From NCBI GenBank assembly GCA_020059485.1, contig JAGVCA010000041.1:1-59567 (forward strand): 59,567 nucleotides of DNA, in the 5' to 3' direction. Positions 7,344 through 16,878 of the stretch are shown one piece after another. Under the pieces are notes generated by a model. That model saw only the letters and a program-made list of their open reading frames with translations. It was not told the DNA's origin and searched no databases. The DNA is from Anaerolineales bacterium (GTDB lineage Bacteria; Chloroflexota; Anaerolineae; Anaerolineales; UBA11579). Made by a program: the position numbers and the translations under genes. The first letter of the stretch is position 1. The number at the start of each line of letters is the position of its first letter.

Positions 7344-8807
7344 ATGCGACACATCCCTGGCGACACCCTAGACATTAATCGCAAAGAGCGAGCCCAGACA
7401 CCATCTCTGGAGATCCAGGACCGGCTGCCGACGCTCCGTATCTGTGACTTTGAGGAAGTTCGGATCCCTTTTACGCCTGAGCAGGCCATGTACGAGGCTT
7501 CCCGCTGCATCGAATGTCCGGACCCGGCTGCCTGTGTGCGTGCTTGCCCGGTCCACAACGATATTCCCTCGGCCATGTGGTTGATCTCGCAGGGCCAGTT
7601 CCTTGATGCTGCCAAGATCTATCACGAGACCAGTTCGCTCCCGGATATCTGCGGACGGGTTTGTCCACATGAGATCCTGTGTGAAGGCTCCTGCGTGCAG
7701 GGCAAACATGATGACCCTGTCGCCACCGGTGCCCTGGAAGCCTTTGTGATCGATTATGAACGCAAGTACGGCAAGAACGACCTGAGCGTTCCAGAGTGGA
7801 ACGGGCAAAAAGTTGCCATTATCGGCTCCGGTCCGTCGGGGCTGAGCTGCGCCGAGCAATTAATGAAGCGTGGCTACAAAGTGACCATTTTTGAATCCAA
7901 ACCTCAACCCGGCGGCCTGCTGTTGTACGGCATCCCCAACTTCAAGCTGGACAAAAATGTGGTCTTCGACCGGATCGAGGAGATTTGCGCCATGGGGGTT
8001 GAGTTTGTCCCCAATACCATGATCGGCAAAGACAAGAGCGTCGAAGAGCTGTTCAAGGAAAGTTTTGAAGCGGTCTATGTCGCGGTTGGCACCTGGGTGG
8101 ACGCGCCGATGGATATCCCCGGCGAAAACTTGCCAGGCGTGTACAAGGGCACCGAGTACCTGATCCGCAACAATGTTTGTGACGAACTCTTCCCGCAAGA
8201 CCTCGACCCGAACACGATCACTGGCAAGAAGATCGTGGTGATCGGCGGTGGTGATACCGCTTCCGACTGTCTCCGCACAGCTGTCCGGATGGAAGCCGAA
8301 CAGGTTACTTGTCTCTACCGGCGAACCGAGGCCGAGATGCCGGGCAGCGAGAAGGACCGCAAACTGGCCATGGAAGAAGGCGCCAACTACCAGTTCCTGA
8401 CCCAGCCGGTCAAGTTCATCGCCAACGACGAGGGTAACCTGGCGGCGGTGGAGTGCATCCAGATGGAACTGGGCGAACCGGATGCCAGCGGCCGACGCCG
8501 GCCCGTGGCAGTAGAGGGCAGCAACTTCATCGTTGAAGCCGATATTGCTGTGCTTGCGCTGGGTTACTGGCCGGATGAGACCATCGGCAAGTCGGACCCG
8601 GACATCGAGACCCACAAATGGGGTCTGATCGTGGCGGATAAGGAATCCCAGGCGACCAGCAAGGAAGGCGTATTTGCCGGCGGTGACGCCGTCACCGGGC
8701 CAGACCTGGTGGTGACCGCCATGCGGGCTGGGCGCAAGGCCGCCCACTCGATCGATCTCTATCTTCGGGAGAAGCGCGGGGCTCGTTTGGACGAAAAAGC
8801 CGGTTAG
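7344..8807 (+). CDS. gltD: NAD(P)-dependent oxidoreductase, GltD/NfnB-like beta subunit
   Basis: The protein has 487 residues. The N-terminal Fer4_20-type domain has two Cys groups, CIECPDPAACVRACP and CGRVCPHEILCEGSC, that bind [4Fe-4S] clusters. Then comes the FAD site VAIIGSGPSGLSCAEQL and the pyridine nucleotide site KIVVIGGGDTASDC, and a C-terminal FAD motif GVFAGGDAVTGPDLV. The architecture fits the small subunit of glutamate synthase and its relatives: NfnB/NfnL of the electron-bifurcating transhydrogenase and sulfide dehydrogenase alpha. No glutamate synthase large subunit or NfnA is adjacent, so the partner is unknown. I take ATG 7344, with AAGAAGGAG eight bases upstream, over TTG 7326, which lies inside the ribosome-binding region. 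A Rex-like operator and structured leader precede it and a terminator follows, so it is monocistronic. Confidence 0.88.
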   Translation: MRHIPGDTLDINRKERAQTPSLEIQDRLPTLRICDFEEVRIPFTPEQAMYEASRCIECPDPAACVRACPVHNDIPSAMWLISQGQFLDAAKIYHETSSLPDICGRVCPHEILCEGSCVQGKHDDPVATGALEAFVIDYERKYGKNDLSVPEWNGQKVAIIGSGPSGLSCAEQLMKRGYKVTIFESKPQPGGLLLYGIPNFKLDKNVVFDRIEEICAMGVEFVPNTMIGKDKSVEELFKESFEAVYVAVGTWVDAPMDIPGENLPGVYKGTEYLIRNNVCDELFPQDLDPNTITGKKIVVIGGGDTASDCLRTAVRMEAEQVTCLYRRTEAEMPGSEKDRKLAMEEGANYQFLTQPVKFIANDEGNLAAVECIQMELGEPDASGRRRPVAVEGSNFIVEADIAVLALGYWPDETIGKSDPDIETHKWGLIVADKESQATSKEGVFAGGDAVTGPDLVVTAMRAGRKAAHSIDLYLREKRGARLDEKAG

Positions 8808-8842
8808 TTCAAAACATATTGAGGAATTTAAATGACACACTT

Positions 8843-8877
8843 CGGCGCAGGCCATTCGGCTTGCGCTGTTTTTTTTT
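8843..8877 (+). terminator. Intrinsic terminator
   Basis: GCGCAGGCC pairs with GGCTTGCGC (one G-U pair) around an ATTC loop and is followed by a long T run. It ends the gltD-like transcript. Confidence 0.92.
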
Positions 8878-9017
8878 GGGGGGGCACGGTGGGATCACTC
8901 CTTTTTCGTACACCTAACAAAAATGATCAGTAGTACATTCGTAAGGTGGTCGAAAACCAGCGGATATGGGATTATGCGGTCAGTTGTACCTAAACCGATT
9001 CCTGATGGAGGTAAAAA

Positions 9018-10040
9018 ATGAAAACCAAAATTCTGATCTTTGGCGCATTGCTGATCCTGACCCTTGGTCTCGCCACAACCGCTTTTGGGGAAGAAGCCAT
9101 CCCCGCCTGCACCGGCGATCAGGTCACAGGAACGTTGGTTGACTTTGATCCAGAGACCAATACCGCTACGATCGACACCGGCGAAGGCTTGTGTACGGTT
9201 GTGTTCAATGATGAATATGACCACCCGATCGTCAATCTCCTTGGTGGGTTCTTCTCGGTGTTCGATCCCGAAGACCTGGCCGGATCATTGCAGGCTACCA
9301 AAGTCTGCATCGTGCAGGATCCGTTGACTCTGGAATGGAGCCTGTATGAACCTGCCGAAGGTGAAGACTGCCCTGGACAGGAAGCCATGGTGACGGCTAT
9401 CAACGAAGACGGCTCTTTCGCGCTGGTCTTCTCGGTCGAGGGTGTGGAGCAGCAAGTCAATCTGGTTGTGGACGAGTCGACTGCGGCCGCTTTCCTGGAA
9501 GCCCTGGAGAGTCTGCTCATCGATTGGGAACTAAACAATGATGGCAGTTTCTTGGATACCGGTTCAGAGATTGCCGCCTACCACGACAGCGGGATCGGTT
9601 TTGGCGTCCTGGTCAAACTGTACGCTATTTCCATGGCTTCTCAGGAAGCCTGCGAGGCCGAGCCTGTTGGTGAAGAAGAGCCGGTCGAAGACCCGGAGGC
9701 TGAAACTCCCGAGGAATCCTGCGGCGTTTCGGTAGAACAGCTGGTAATGGAATTCGAGGGTGGTGCCGGTATCGGCGATCTGTTCAAGACCTATGGCAAA
9801 CCGGAACTGCTCGGTGTTGGTCATATCCGTAAACTGGTCTCTGGTGAGGACCATCCTTCCGACAAAACCAAAGGCATTTGTAATGCGATTGCCAATGGCG
9901 TTGCCCCCCAGGGCCACGACGATGTCGACTGCGGCGAAGAAGAAATTTCGCTGGCAACCGACAGTGAACCCCGAAACAACAAGACCAAAGATAAACCGAA
10001 CAAGAACAAACCCAACAAGAATAACGGCAAGAACGATTAG
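9018..10040 (+). CDS. Secreted protein of unknown function with a Lys/Asn/Pro tail
   Basis: The protein has 340 residues with a Sec signal peptide (MKTKILIFGALLILTLGLA, cleavage predicted near TAFG-EE). The mature part starts with a short beta-rich unit, TGTLVDFDPETNTATID, typical of proteins that bind or bury small ligands. Two related segments, SGIGFGVLVKLYAIS and GAGIGDLFKTYGKPELLG, are separated by an acidic Glu/Pro linker. The last 25 or so residues are a basic run rich in Lys, Asn and Pro. Proteins with a GFGVL-K-YA type repeat and such tails occur in Anaerolineae, but no function is known to me. GGAGG sits before the ATG. The gene stands alone with its own terminator. Confidence 0.75.
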   Translation: MKTKILIFGALLILTLGLATTAFGEEAIPACTGDQVTGTLVDFDPETNTATIDTGEGLCTVVFNDEYDHPIVNLLGGFFSVFDPEDLAGSLQATKVCIVQDPLTLEWSLYEPAEGEDCPGQEAMVTAINEDGSFALVFSVEGVEQQVNLVVDESTAAAFLEALESLLIDWELNNDGSFLDTGSEIAAYHDSGIGFGVLVKLYAISMASQEACEAEPVGEEEPVEDPEAETPEESCGVSVEQLVMEFEGGAGIGDLFKTYGKPELLGVGHIRKLVSGEDHPSDKTKGICNAIANGVAPQGHDDVDCGEEEISLATDSEPRNNKTKDKPNKNKPNKNNGKND

Positions 10041-10064
10041 CCACCTTGAATGATTGATCTAGGG

Positions 10065-10096
10065 AACAGGCCCTCTCGCAAGAGGGCCTGTTTTTC
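10065..10096 (+). terminator. Intrinsic terminator
   Basis: A 12-bp perfect stem, AACAGGCCCTCT with AGAGGGCCTGTT, closes a CGCA tetraloop and runs into TTTTT. Confidence 0.94.
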
Positions 10097-10157
10097 GTCC
10101 TATGGGGCTTGATGGTTGCGGGATAATGTCCAACTTCCAAACCGGCGATGATTCGAC

Positions 10158-10163
10158 TACAAT
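10158..10163 (+). promoter_or_regulatory. Leaderless-type -10 element of holB
   Basis: TACAAT ends six bases before the holB ATG and there is no ribosome-binding site between them, so transcription would start at or next to the start codon. The -35 region (TTCCAA at 10135) is poor. Confidence 0.4.
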
Positions 10164-10169
10164 ATCAGC

Positions 10170-11156
10170 ATGAGCGACAACTGGGATCTCCTTGGACACG
10201 AGTGGGCGGTCAGCCTGTTGCAGAAGCATCTTTCCGGTGGACGGCTGCGGCATGCCTACCTGTTCTGCGGGCCGGATGGCATCGGGCGGCGCACGCTGGC
10301 GCTGCGCTTTGCCCAGGTCCTCAACCATCCCGACCATCGCTACGATCCGGATCATTCGGCTGCCAAACAGATTGCCCGGCTGCAGTACCCTGATCTGAAT
10401 GTGGTCCAACGACAGGAGGGCGACCGGGATATCAAGATCGACGCGGTGCGCGGCTTGCAGCAGATGCTCTCGCTCAGCCCATATATGTCCGAACGTAAGA
10501 TCGCCCTGCTGCTCGATTTTGAACTGGCCAGCGATGGTGCTTCGAATGCCTTGTTGAAGACGCTGGAAGAACCGCCTGGCCGGACCATCCTGCTGATGAC
10601 TGCCGAAAGCCCGGATTCCCTGCTCCCGACGATCGTCTCTCGCTGCGAGGTGTTGCTGCTGCGCCCGATGAACCTCGCGGCGCTGGCGGATGGGCTGGCG
10701 GCTCGTTTCGGGATCGAACCCGATCTGGCGCGGTTGGCTGCGCACGTTTCCGGCGGCCGGCCAGGGTCTGCTGTTCACCTGGTGCAATCCCCGGACGCGC
10801 TCGATCAGCGCGCACGCATTCTGGATGATCTGCACCGCCTGCTTGGCAGTGGAAGGGTGGCGCGCTTTCAGTACGCCAACGAGTTTTATGGCGAAAAGGA
10901 ACTGCTCGTCGAGACGCTCTCGGTCTGGCTGACTTACTGGCGCGATATTTTGCTGCAGACTACTGGCAGCCTGTCGCCGTTGATCAACCTCGACCGGCAG
11001 CAAGAGATCGGACACCTGGGCGGGCAGCTGGACACCGAAACGTCCCACCGGGCGGCATTGGCTGTCGAGCGGAAACTGCAGGAGCTGCGGACCAACATCG
11101 AACCGCGCCTGGCCGCTGAATCTCTGATGCTGGAACTGCCGACCTTGAAGAACTGA
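10170..11156 (+). CDS. holB: DNA polymerase III delta prime subunit
   Basis: The 328-residue protein is a clamp-loader AAA+ ATPase-like subunit that helps load the beta clamp. It opens with the family's LLGHEWAV-LLQKHL and has LRHAYLFCGPDGIGRRTLA, where the P-loop lies near residues 34-41 with Arg in place of the catalytic Lys. It also has NALLKTLEEPPGRTILLMTA and PTIVSRCEVLLLRPM, which is the sensor 1 region with the SRC arginine-finger motif. The altered P-loop is usual for delta prime, which does not hydrolyse ATP. The four-Cys zinc module seen in Escherichia coli delta prime between the P-loop and Walker B is absent. The start has no ribosome-binding site but a TACAAT six bases upstream, pointing to a leaderless message. 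Confidence 0.87.
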   Translation: MSDNWDLLGHEWAVSLLQKHLSGGRLRHAYLFCGPDGIGRRTLALRFAQVLNHPDHRYDPDHSAAKQIARLQYPDLNVVQRQEGDRDIKIDAVRGLQQMLSLSPYMSERKIALLLDFELASDGASNALLKTLEEPPGRTILLMTAESPDSLLPTIVSRCEVLLLRPMNLAALADGLAARFGIEPDLARLAAHVSGGRPGSAVHLVQSPDALDQRARILDDLHRLLGSGRVARFQYANEFYGEKELLVETLSVWLTYWRDILLQTTGSLSPLINLDRQQEIGHLGGQLDTETSHRAALAVERKLQELRTNIEPRLAAESLMLELPTLKN

Positions 11157-11204
11157 CAGCACATCAGGGAGGAAATCCGGATCGCAGCCAGTCGATTGGA
11201 GTTG

Positions 11205-11213
11205 TGCTATACT
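11205..11213 (+). promoter_or_regulatory. Extended -10 promoter of the histidine kinase gene
   Basis: TGTGCTATACT contains an extended -10 (TGC followed by TATACT at 11208-11213), 43 bases before the kinase ATG. No clear -35 is needed for this class. Confidence 0.45.
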
Positions 11214-11255
11214 TTTTTGTGATTTTCACTACAAATCCAGCCTGAAAGGGTCCGG

Positions 11256-13313
11256 ATGAACCTGCCGACCAATTCCACCAGTGAGTCCCTCAATCTGCTC
11301 TACAGCATCAGCCGAGAGCTGGTCTCCGCGCTGGAACTCCGCATCGTCCTGCAGCGCGTACTCTCCCGTTCTCTCGAGATCGTGGAGGCCAGCAGCGCCA
11401 GCATCATCATCCTGGATGATAAGCAGGAACCGGTCGATGCCGCCATTATTGTGGATGGTAACGTCCACGATGGCAGCGTGGAGCGGTTGAAGTCCACTCT
11501 GGAGAGCGGCCTGGCCGGGTGGGTGGTACGGAACCGGGAGGCAGCTCTGGTGCAGGATACCAGCGTTGATCCGCGCTGGACCAAACGCGGATATGAGGAT
11601 GACCAGAAGTCGGCCAAATCCTCCCTGTGTGCGCCGCTGATCGCCCGGGACCAGTTGGTTGGGGTCATCACCCTGACGCATGCCGAAACTGGTTACTATA
11701 CCTCACAGCATCTCGATCTGGTGCAGGCCATCGCCGACCAGGCGGCCATCGCCGCACTGAATGCCCAGTTGTTTGAGGCCAGCCAGCGGCGGGCCAACGT
11801 GATGTCCCTGCTGGTCGATATTTCCGCTTCCATCACCAGCACGCTGGAATTGGACGAAGTCCTGAACCGGATCCTTGAACAGACTTCCCGCGCCCTGGAA
11901 GTGGATGTGGTCACCCTCGGGCTGGTCGACCGGGCCAGCGGTGATGTGACCGTCCAAAAGATCTGGGGCCAGGCAGAGATCCGTCAGGTCGGCCAGCGCT
12001 TCAGTCGGAGTGAGGGCGTGCCTGGGTGGGTGGTCAAACACGGTGAAGAGGTCAAGGTGTCCGACCTGGCGGACGATGAGCGCTTCAGGCGGGATGAGCC
12101 GGTTAAAGGCCATTATGCGGTTGCCGCAGCCCCGATCAAAACCGAGGACGAGGTCGTTGGGGTGCTGGAAGCGATCAAGCCGCAGGGTGAATTCACCAGT
12201 GATGATATGCTATTGCTGCAGGGCATCTCCGGCCTGGCAGGCACCGCGATCCGGCATGCCCGCCTGTTCCAGGAAGTCCAGCTGGCGCATGCCCGTTTCC
12301 GCCAGTTGTTTGAAGACAGTATCGACATGATCTTCATCTCTGATTGGGATGGCGGGATCCTGGAAGCCAACCTGGAAGCGCTTGAACTGACCCGCTACAG
12401 CCGGGAAGAACTACTGGAGATGCAGGTCTACCATTTTATCGAGGTGGACTGGAATGTGGTTGGCTTCAATTTCGTCAATTTACGCACTGGACAGCGCGAG
12501 ACCTATGAGACCTATCTGCAGCCCAGTGCAGGGCCCAGTTTCCCGGTCGAGGTGCATGTCCACCGCGTTACGATCGATGACCAGGACGGCCTGCAGTGGA
12601 TCATGCGCGATATCACCGATCTGAGGAAGTCCGAACTCTTGCGCGAAGACCTGACTTCAATGATTTACCACGACCTGCGCTCTCCGCTGGCGAATGTGGT
12701 CTCGGGGCTGGACCTGATCCGGACGATGGTGCCAGATGAGGAAGGGATCGAATCGGTCCTGCGGATCGCCGAGCGCTCGATCGGACGGATCCAGCGGTTG
12801 ATCAGTTCTCTGCTGGACACCAGCCGGCTGCAAGCCGGGCACAAGATCACCACCATGCAGCCGACAGTCGTGCAGCAGTTGATCGCCGAGGCTATCGAAA
12901 CCGTCCGTCCGGCGGCAGATGCCAGCAATTTCATCATCAACCTCGATCAGCCCGAAGACCCGCTGACCATGATGATCGATGCCGATATGATCCGCCGGGT
13001 GATGATCAACCTGCTGGAGAACGCCATCAAATATTCACCCGAAGGCCGGCATATCCATGTAACGGTGGAAGAGAAAGACGCGGCGCTGTCCTTCTCCGTC
13101 CAGGATGAAGGCCGCGGCATTTCTGAAGAAGATCAGGAACATGTTTTTGAACGTTTCATGCGGGCAGACCTGACCGCTAAACGCGCACGCGGTATCGGAT
13201 TGGGACTGGCATTCTGCAAATTAGCGGTTGAAGGCCACCGGGGCCGTATCTGGGTAGAAAGCGAACTCGGGAAAGGCTCCAGATTTACTTTCACATTGCC
13301 GCTTGAACAATGA
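11256..13313 (+). CDS. Soluble hybrid-input sensor histidine kinase (GAF-GAF-PAS-HisKA-HATPase)
   Basis: The protein has 685 residues and no membrane segment, so it is a cytoplasmic sensor. Two GAF domains are visible at about residues 15-170 and 185-345, the second with GVPGWVVKHGEEV. A PAS domain follows at about 350-460 (RQLFEDSIDMIFISDW). The dimerisation domain has the phosphorylated His at residue 472 in MIYHDLRSPLANV. The catalytic domain has the N box (MINLLENAIKYSPEG), the G1 box (VQDEGRGISEED), the F box (VFERF) and the G2 box (GIGLGLAFCKLAVEGH). No response regulator is adjacent, making it an orphan kinase; the atypical regulator at 25027 lacks a phosphoacceptor Asp and is not an obvious partner. 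The aldo/keto reductase gene follows after 36 bases. Confidence 0.92.
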   Translation: MNLPTNSTSESLNLLYSISRELVSALELRIVLQRVLSRSLEIVEASSASIIILDDKQEPVDAAIIVDGNVHDGSVERLKSTLESGLAGWVVRNREAALVQDTSVDPRWTKRGYEDDQKSAKSSLCAPLIARDQLVGVITLTHAETGYYTSQHLDLVQAIADQAAIAALNAQLFEASQRRANVMSLLVDISASITSTLELDEVLNRILEQTSRALEVDVVTLGLVDRASGDVTVQKIWGQAEIRQVGQRFSRSEGVPGWVVKHGEEVKVSDLADDERFRRDEPVKGHYAVAAAPIKTEDEVVGVLEAIKPQGEFTSDDMLLLQGISGLAGTAIRHARLFQEVQLAHARFRQLFEDSIDMIFISDWDGGILEANLEALELTRYSREELLEMQVYHFIEVDWNVVGFNFVNLRTGQRETYETYLQPSAGPSFPVEVHVHRVTIDDQDGLQWIMRDITDLRKSELLREDLTSMIYHDLRSPLANVVSGLDLIRTMVPDEEGIESVLRIAERSIGRIQRLISSLLDTSRLQAGHKITTMQPTVVQQLIAEAIETVRPAADASNFIINLDQPEDPLTMMIDADMIRRVMINLLENAIKYSPEGRHIHVTVEEKDAALSFSVQDEGRGISEEDQEHVFERFMRADLTAKRARGIGLGLAFCKLAVEGHRGRIWVESELGKGSRFTFTLPLEQ

Positions 13314-13349
13314 CGTCATCATAGATCAACTGGAGAAAGGAAACAACCA

Positions 13350-14318
13350 ATGCATTATAGAAGACTCGGACAATCGGGACTGAAGGTCAGTGAGATCTCG
13401 CTGGGTGCCTGGGTGACGATGGGATCCCAGATCGATGAAAAGGTTTCTGGCGAACTGCTGCACTACGCCTTTGAGAACGGAATCAATTTCTTTGACAATG
13501 CCGATATCTATGCCCGCGGCCAGGCCGAGACCGTGATGGGCGAGGCGATCAAGGATCTGCCGCGCGAGCAGCTGGTCATCTCCAGCAAGGTTTTCTGGCC
13601 GACCATGGAAGGTCCAAACGGGCGCGGCCTCTCGCGCAAGCACATCACCGAATCGATCCACCAGTCCCTCAAGCGGCTGGGGACGGATTACCTCGACCTG
13701 TATTTCTGCCACCGCTTTGACCCGGATACCCCGGTCGAGGAAGTGGTTGTGACCATGAACCTGTTGATCCAGCAGGGCAAGATCCTGTATTGGGGCACCT
13801 CGGAATGGCGCGCCTCGCAGATCGCCGAAGCCTACGGCATAGCCCGCCAGTATCACCTGATCCCCCCGACGATGGAGCAGCCGCAATATCATATGTTCCA
13901 CCGCCGGCGGGTGGAATCCGAACTGGCCTTGCTGGTGGAATCGTACGGCATCGGTCTGACCACCTGGAGTCCACTCGCCTCCGGCATCCTGACCGGCAAA
14001 TACAACGACGGGATCCCATCGGGCAGCCGCGCTTCTCTGGAAAGTATGGCCTGGCTGAAAAGCCACATCACCCAGGACCGGATCGCCCGCGTCATCAAAC
14101 TGCAGGAGGTCGCCGACGACCTGGAGGTCTCCACCGCCCAATTGGCAATCGCCTGGCTGCTGCGCCGCAAGGAGGTCAGTTCGGTGATCACCGGGGCCAG
14201 CAAGCTTTCCCAACTGAAAGAAAATATCGCCGCCCGCGAGATCCTGGACGTCCTGGATGATGAGGTCCTGGAACGGATCGAAACCATTCTGGACAATAAT
14301 CCGCTGGATAGCGACTAA
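13350..14318 (+). CDS. Aldo/keto reductase of the Kv-beta type
   Basis: The protein has 322 residues, forming a TIM-barrel NADPH-dependent carbonyl reductase. It starts MHYRRLGQSGLKVSEISLG, and has the active-site Asp and Tyr in FFDNADIYARGQAE, Lys in VISSKVFWP, and the His-containing LDLYFCHRFDP, so the DYKH tetrad is complete. GVTTWSPL-type (here GLTTWSPLASGILTGKY) and VITGASKLSQL are the cofactor-binding segments of the potassium-channel beta-subunit subfamily. The natural substrate cannot be told. GAAAGGA precedes the ATG. It is probably in one transcription unit with the kinase upstream and the M29 peptidase downstream. Confidence 0.92.
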   Translation: MHYRRLGQSGLKVSEISLGAWVTMGSQIDEKVSGELLHYAFENGINFFDNADIYARGQAETVMGEAIKDLPREQLVISSKVFWPTMEGPNGRGLSRKHITESIHQSLKRLGTDYLDLYFCHRFDPDTPVEEVVVTMNLLIQQGKILYWGTSEWRASQIAEAYGIARQYHLIPPTMEQPQYHMFHRRRVESELALLVESYGIGLTTWSPLASGILTGKYNDGIPSGSRASLESMAWLKSHITQDRIARVIKLQEVADDLEVSTAQLAIAWLLRRKEVSSVITGASKLSQLKENIAAREILDVLDDEVLERIETILDNNPLDSD

Positions 14319-14350
14319 GAACAAGCCCGACACAAGGAGAACCTGACACC

Positions 14351-15454
14351 ATGACTGACAAGCGTATGAAAAAACTGGCTGACGTGCTGGTGAACTATTC
14401 CATCCAGGTGCAGCCGGGGGATTGGGTCTACATAAACTCGAGCATTGTGGCGCTGCCGCTGCTTAAAGAGGTCTATCAAGGCGTGCTCAAGGCCGGCGGC
14501 AACCCGACCGTCAACATTTACCAGGACGACCTCAACGAGATCTACTTCCGGGAGGCCGGCGAGTCCCAGCTGGACTTTGTTTCGCCGACCCTCAGCATGC
14601 TGTACGAGCAAGCCAATGCCCTCATCCACCTGCGCGGGGCCGAGAATACCCGGGCGCTTTCCGGCGTGGACCCGAAGAAACAGGCCCGCCGCGCCCAGGC
14701 TACCCGAGGCCTGACCGAAACGTATATGGACCGCTCGGCCAAGAAGGAACTGCGCTGGGTGCTGACCGATTATCCCTGCCTGGCCTTTGCCCAGGAAGCC
14801 GATATGAGCTTGCGCGATTTTGAGGATTTTGTCTATTCCGCCACCTACGCCGACCAGGAAGACCCGGTCGCGGAGTGGACCCGCATCCACAAGGAGCAGC
14901 AGAAGGTGGTCGATTGGCTGGCCGGCCGCAAGACCGTGACCGTCAAAAGCCCGAACGCCGACCTGACTCTCTCGATCGAGGGGCGCACCTTCGTCAACTC
15001 GGACGGGCGGCACAATATGCCCAGCGGCGAGGTCTTCACCGGCCCGGTGGAGGACTCCGCCAACGGCTGGGTGCGCTACACCTACCCGGCGATCAGTAAC
15101 GGCCGCGAGGTCGATGGTATCTACCTGGAGTTCAAGGACGGCCAGGTGGTCAAAGCGACTGCCGAGAAGAATGAGGAGTTCCTGCTGACCCAGCTGGAGA
15201 CCGACGAGGGCGCCAAGTATCTGGGCGAGTTTGCGATCGGGACTAACTACGGCATCCAACGCTTCACCAAGAGCATCCTGTTCGACGAAAAGATCGGCGG
15301 CTCGTTCCACATGGCGCTGGGGGCCGGCTACCCGGAGACTGGCAGCAAGAACAAGTCCAGCATTCACTGGGACATGATTTGCGACATCCGGCAGGACAGC
15401 GAGATCCGCGTCGACGGCGACTTGCTGTACAAGGATGGGAAATTCAAGATCTGA
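14351..15454 (+). CDS. M29 family aminopeptidase (copy 1)
   Basis: The protein has 367 residues and belongs to the thermophilic M29 metallo-aminopeptidases (AmpS/PepS type), which remove N-terminal residues using two metal ions. The C-terminal catalytic part shows SFHMALGAGYPETGS, and IHWDMICD with the His and Asp ligands; the metal-bridging Glu residues lie in EVFTGPVEDS and the later NEEF/LGEFAIGTN segments. No signal peptide is present, so it acts in the cytoplasm. A close paralogue of the same length lies at 35674-36777 on the other strand. It follows the aldo/keto reductase by 32 bases and has AAGGAG 16 bases before the ATG. Confidence 0.92.
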   Translation: MTDKRMKKLADVLVNYSIQVQPGDWVYINSSIVALPLLKEVYQGVLKAGGNPTVNIYQDDLNEIYFREAGESQLDFVSPTLSMLYEQANALIHLRGAENTRALSGVDPKKQARRAQATRGLTETYMDRSAKKELRWVLTDYPCLAFAQEADMSLRDFEDFVYSATYADQEDPVAEWTRIHKEQQKVVDWLAGRKTVTVKSPNADLTLSIEGRTFVNSDGRHNMPSGEVFTGPVEDSANGWVRYTYPAISNGREVDGIYLEFKDGQVVKATAEKNEEFLLTQLETDEGAKYLGEFAIGTNYGIQRFTKSILFDEKIGGSFHMALGAGYPETGSKNKSSIHWDMICDIRQDSEIRVDGDLLYKDGKFKI

Positions 15455-15466
15455 TAACGAGAATTG

Positions 15467-16806
15467 ATGGATAAGATCAGGCGAGCTTGGGTAACCCTCC
15501 TTAATCAGGGCTGGGTCTTTTGGGTTGGGCTATTGATCCTTGGTGCGTACGCCGTCTTTAGAATTGGCAGTACTTTGCCAGTACTGCAGGAGATGCGCGT
15601 AGATTGGGATACCCACCAATACGTTGAAATCTCTAAACATCGGGTCTGGGAGCGCGGATTCTGGGCGGGTATTAAGCCCTTCAGTACGCCGCTGGTCTTC
15701 AAGCTGGCAGACCAGGATCGGACCACGGTGGGGGTGTATTTCCTGCTGATCTCTACATTGAGCTGGGGATTCTTCGCAGTCCAGGTTGCCCGTAGTATGA
15801 AGCATCCCCTCGCGAAGGTAGGTGGATTGAGTTTTATCCTGGTCTTCAGCCTGATCCGACAAATCTCCGGCTGGGATGGCTTTCTGATCAGTGAATCGCT
15901 CTCGTTCTCACTGCTTGTCCTATTCCTCGGGATGTGGCTGGAAACGCTGCATGGCTGGACCTGGGGGAAGACTGGCCTGTTGCTGGCAGTCGCTTTTTTC
16001 TGGGTTTTTGCCAGAGACACGAATGCATACGTTGCCTTGATGATCGGTCTGTTGCTGGCAGTGTTCGCATTATCTGATCATCAGCACCGCCGCTACTTGT
16101 GGATTGCAGGAGGGCTAATTGTATTCTTCGGATTAAGCAGCGCAACAGCCAATCTTGGCCAGCGTTGGGTACTGCCTTTCCAACATGTTCTCACACACCG
16201 GATCTGGCGTTCCAATCAGGATACGGCTTATTTCAAAGCGTGTGGCATGCCGGTTTCCGAGGAGATGACGGAGATGGCGGGCGAGCTGTGGCTTGATGAG
16301 GATTGGGCATTGTATGGCGATTTAAGGGCCTGATACTGGAATCGGGAAAAGAATGTTATTACCGCTGGTTGCTTTCGGATCTCGGGCGCAGCTTGCAAGA
16401 ACCATTGGCTGATGTTGACCTCATGCTTGGGTATTACAAAAAGCTCTACGCCCCGCGTTATGAGCAATTGCTGCCGAATCGCGTCGAGGCGTTGGTTTAC
16501 CCCTATCAAAGCGGATTGATCCTGATATACCTGGCCTGGTTCGGCGCGGGATTGGCGGTCCGGCCAAATTTCCTGCGCCAGGAACCACGCTGGATCGTGC
16601 CGGTATTGATGGTTCTGTTGTTCACTCCGCACGCTGTACTGGTGTGGCATGGTGATGCGGTGGATATTGACCGGCACGCCCTTCAGGCTGGGATTCAATT
16701 TTTCCTGGGCTTTTGGCTGCTGGTTCTCTTTTCAGCAGACCTTGGGCTTGTAGCGATGACTCGGTTATGGCAGGAACGAACTGGCCGTACCCAGGTTGGA
16801 AGTTGA
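15467..16806 (+). pseudogene. Multi-pass membrane protein, frameshifted into two frames
   Basis: Two open frames together make one membrane protein of about 446 residues with eight or more hydrophobic segments. Frame one runs 15467-16333 and ends just after EDWALYGDLRA. Frame two carries on from about 16303 to 16806, with FKGLILESGKECYYRWLLSD right where the first breaks off. One more T in the TTT at 16321-16323 turns GDLRA-stop into GDFKGLILESG and joins them. I do not recognise the family; the layout (hydrophobic helices, an early Asp-rich loop VDWDTHQYVEISKHR) recalls GT-C-like integral membrane proteins, but this is weak. Base composition is visibly less GC-rich than in neighbouring genes, which suggests acquisition. 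Start ATG 15467 is preferred over TTG 15464. Confidence 0.6.
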
Positions 16807-16847
16807 TGCAAGTGTGAGCGTCTCATCTTCGAATTGATCGAAGAAAC

Positions 16848-16873
16848 GCGGCGCAATATTCTGCGCCTCTTTG
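16848..16873 (+). terminator. Weak intrinsic terminator after the membrane protein
   Basis: GGCGCA (16850-16855) pairs with TGCGCC (16862-16867) and is followed by TCTTT. It is short and only moderately convincing. Confidence 0.4.
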
Positions 16874-16878
16874 TAAAT

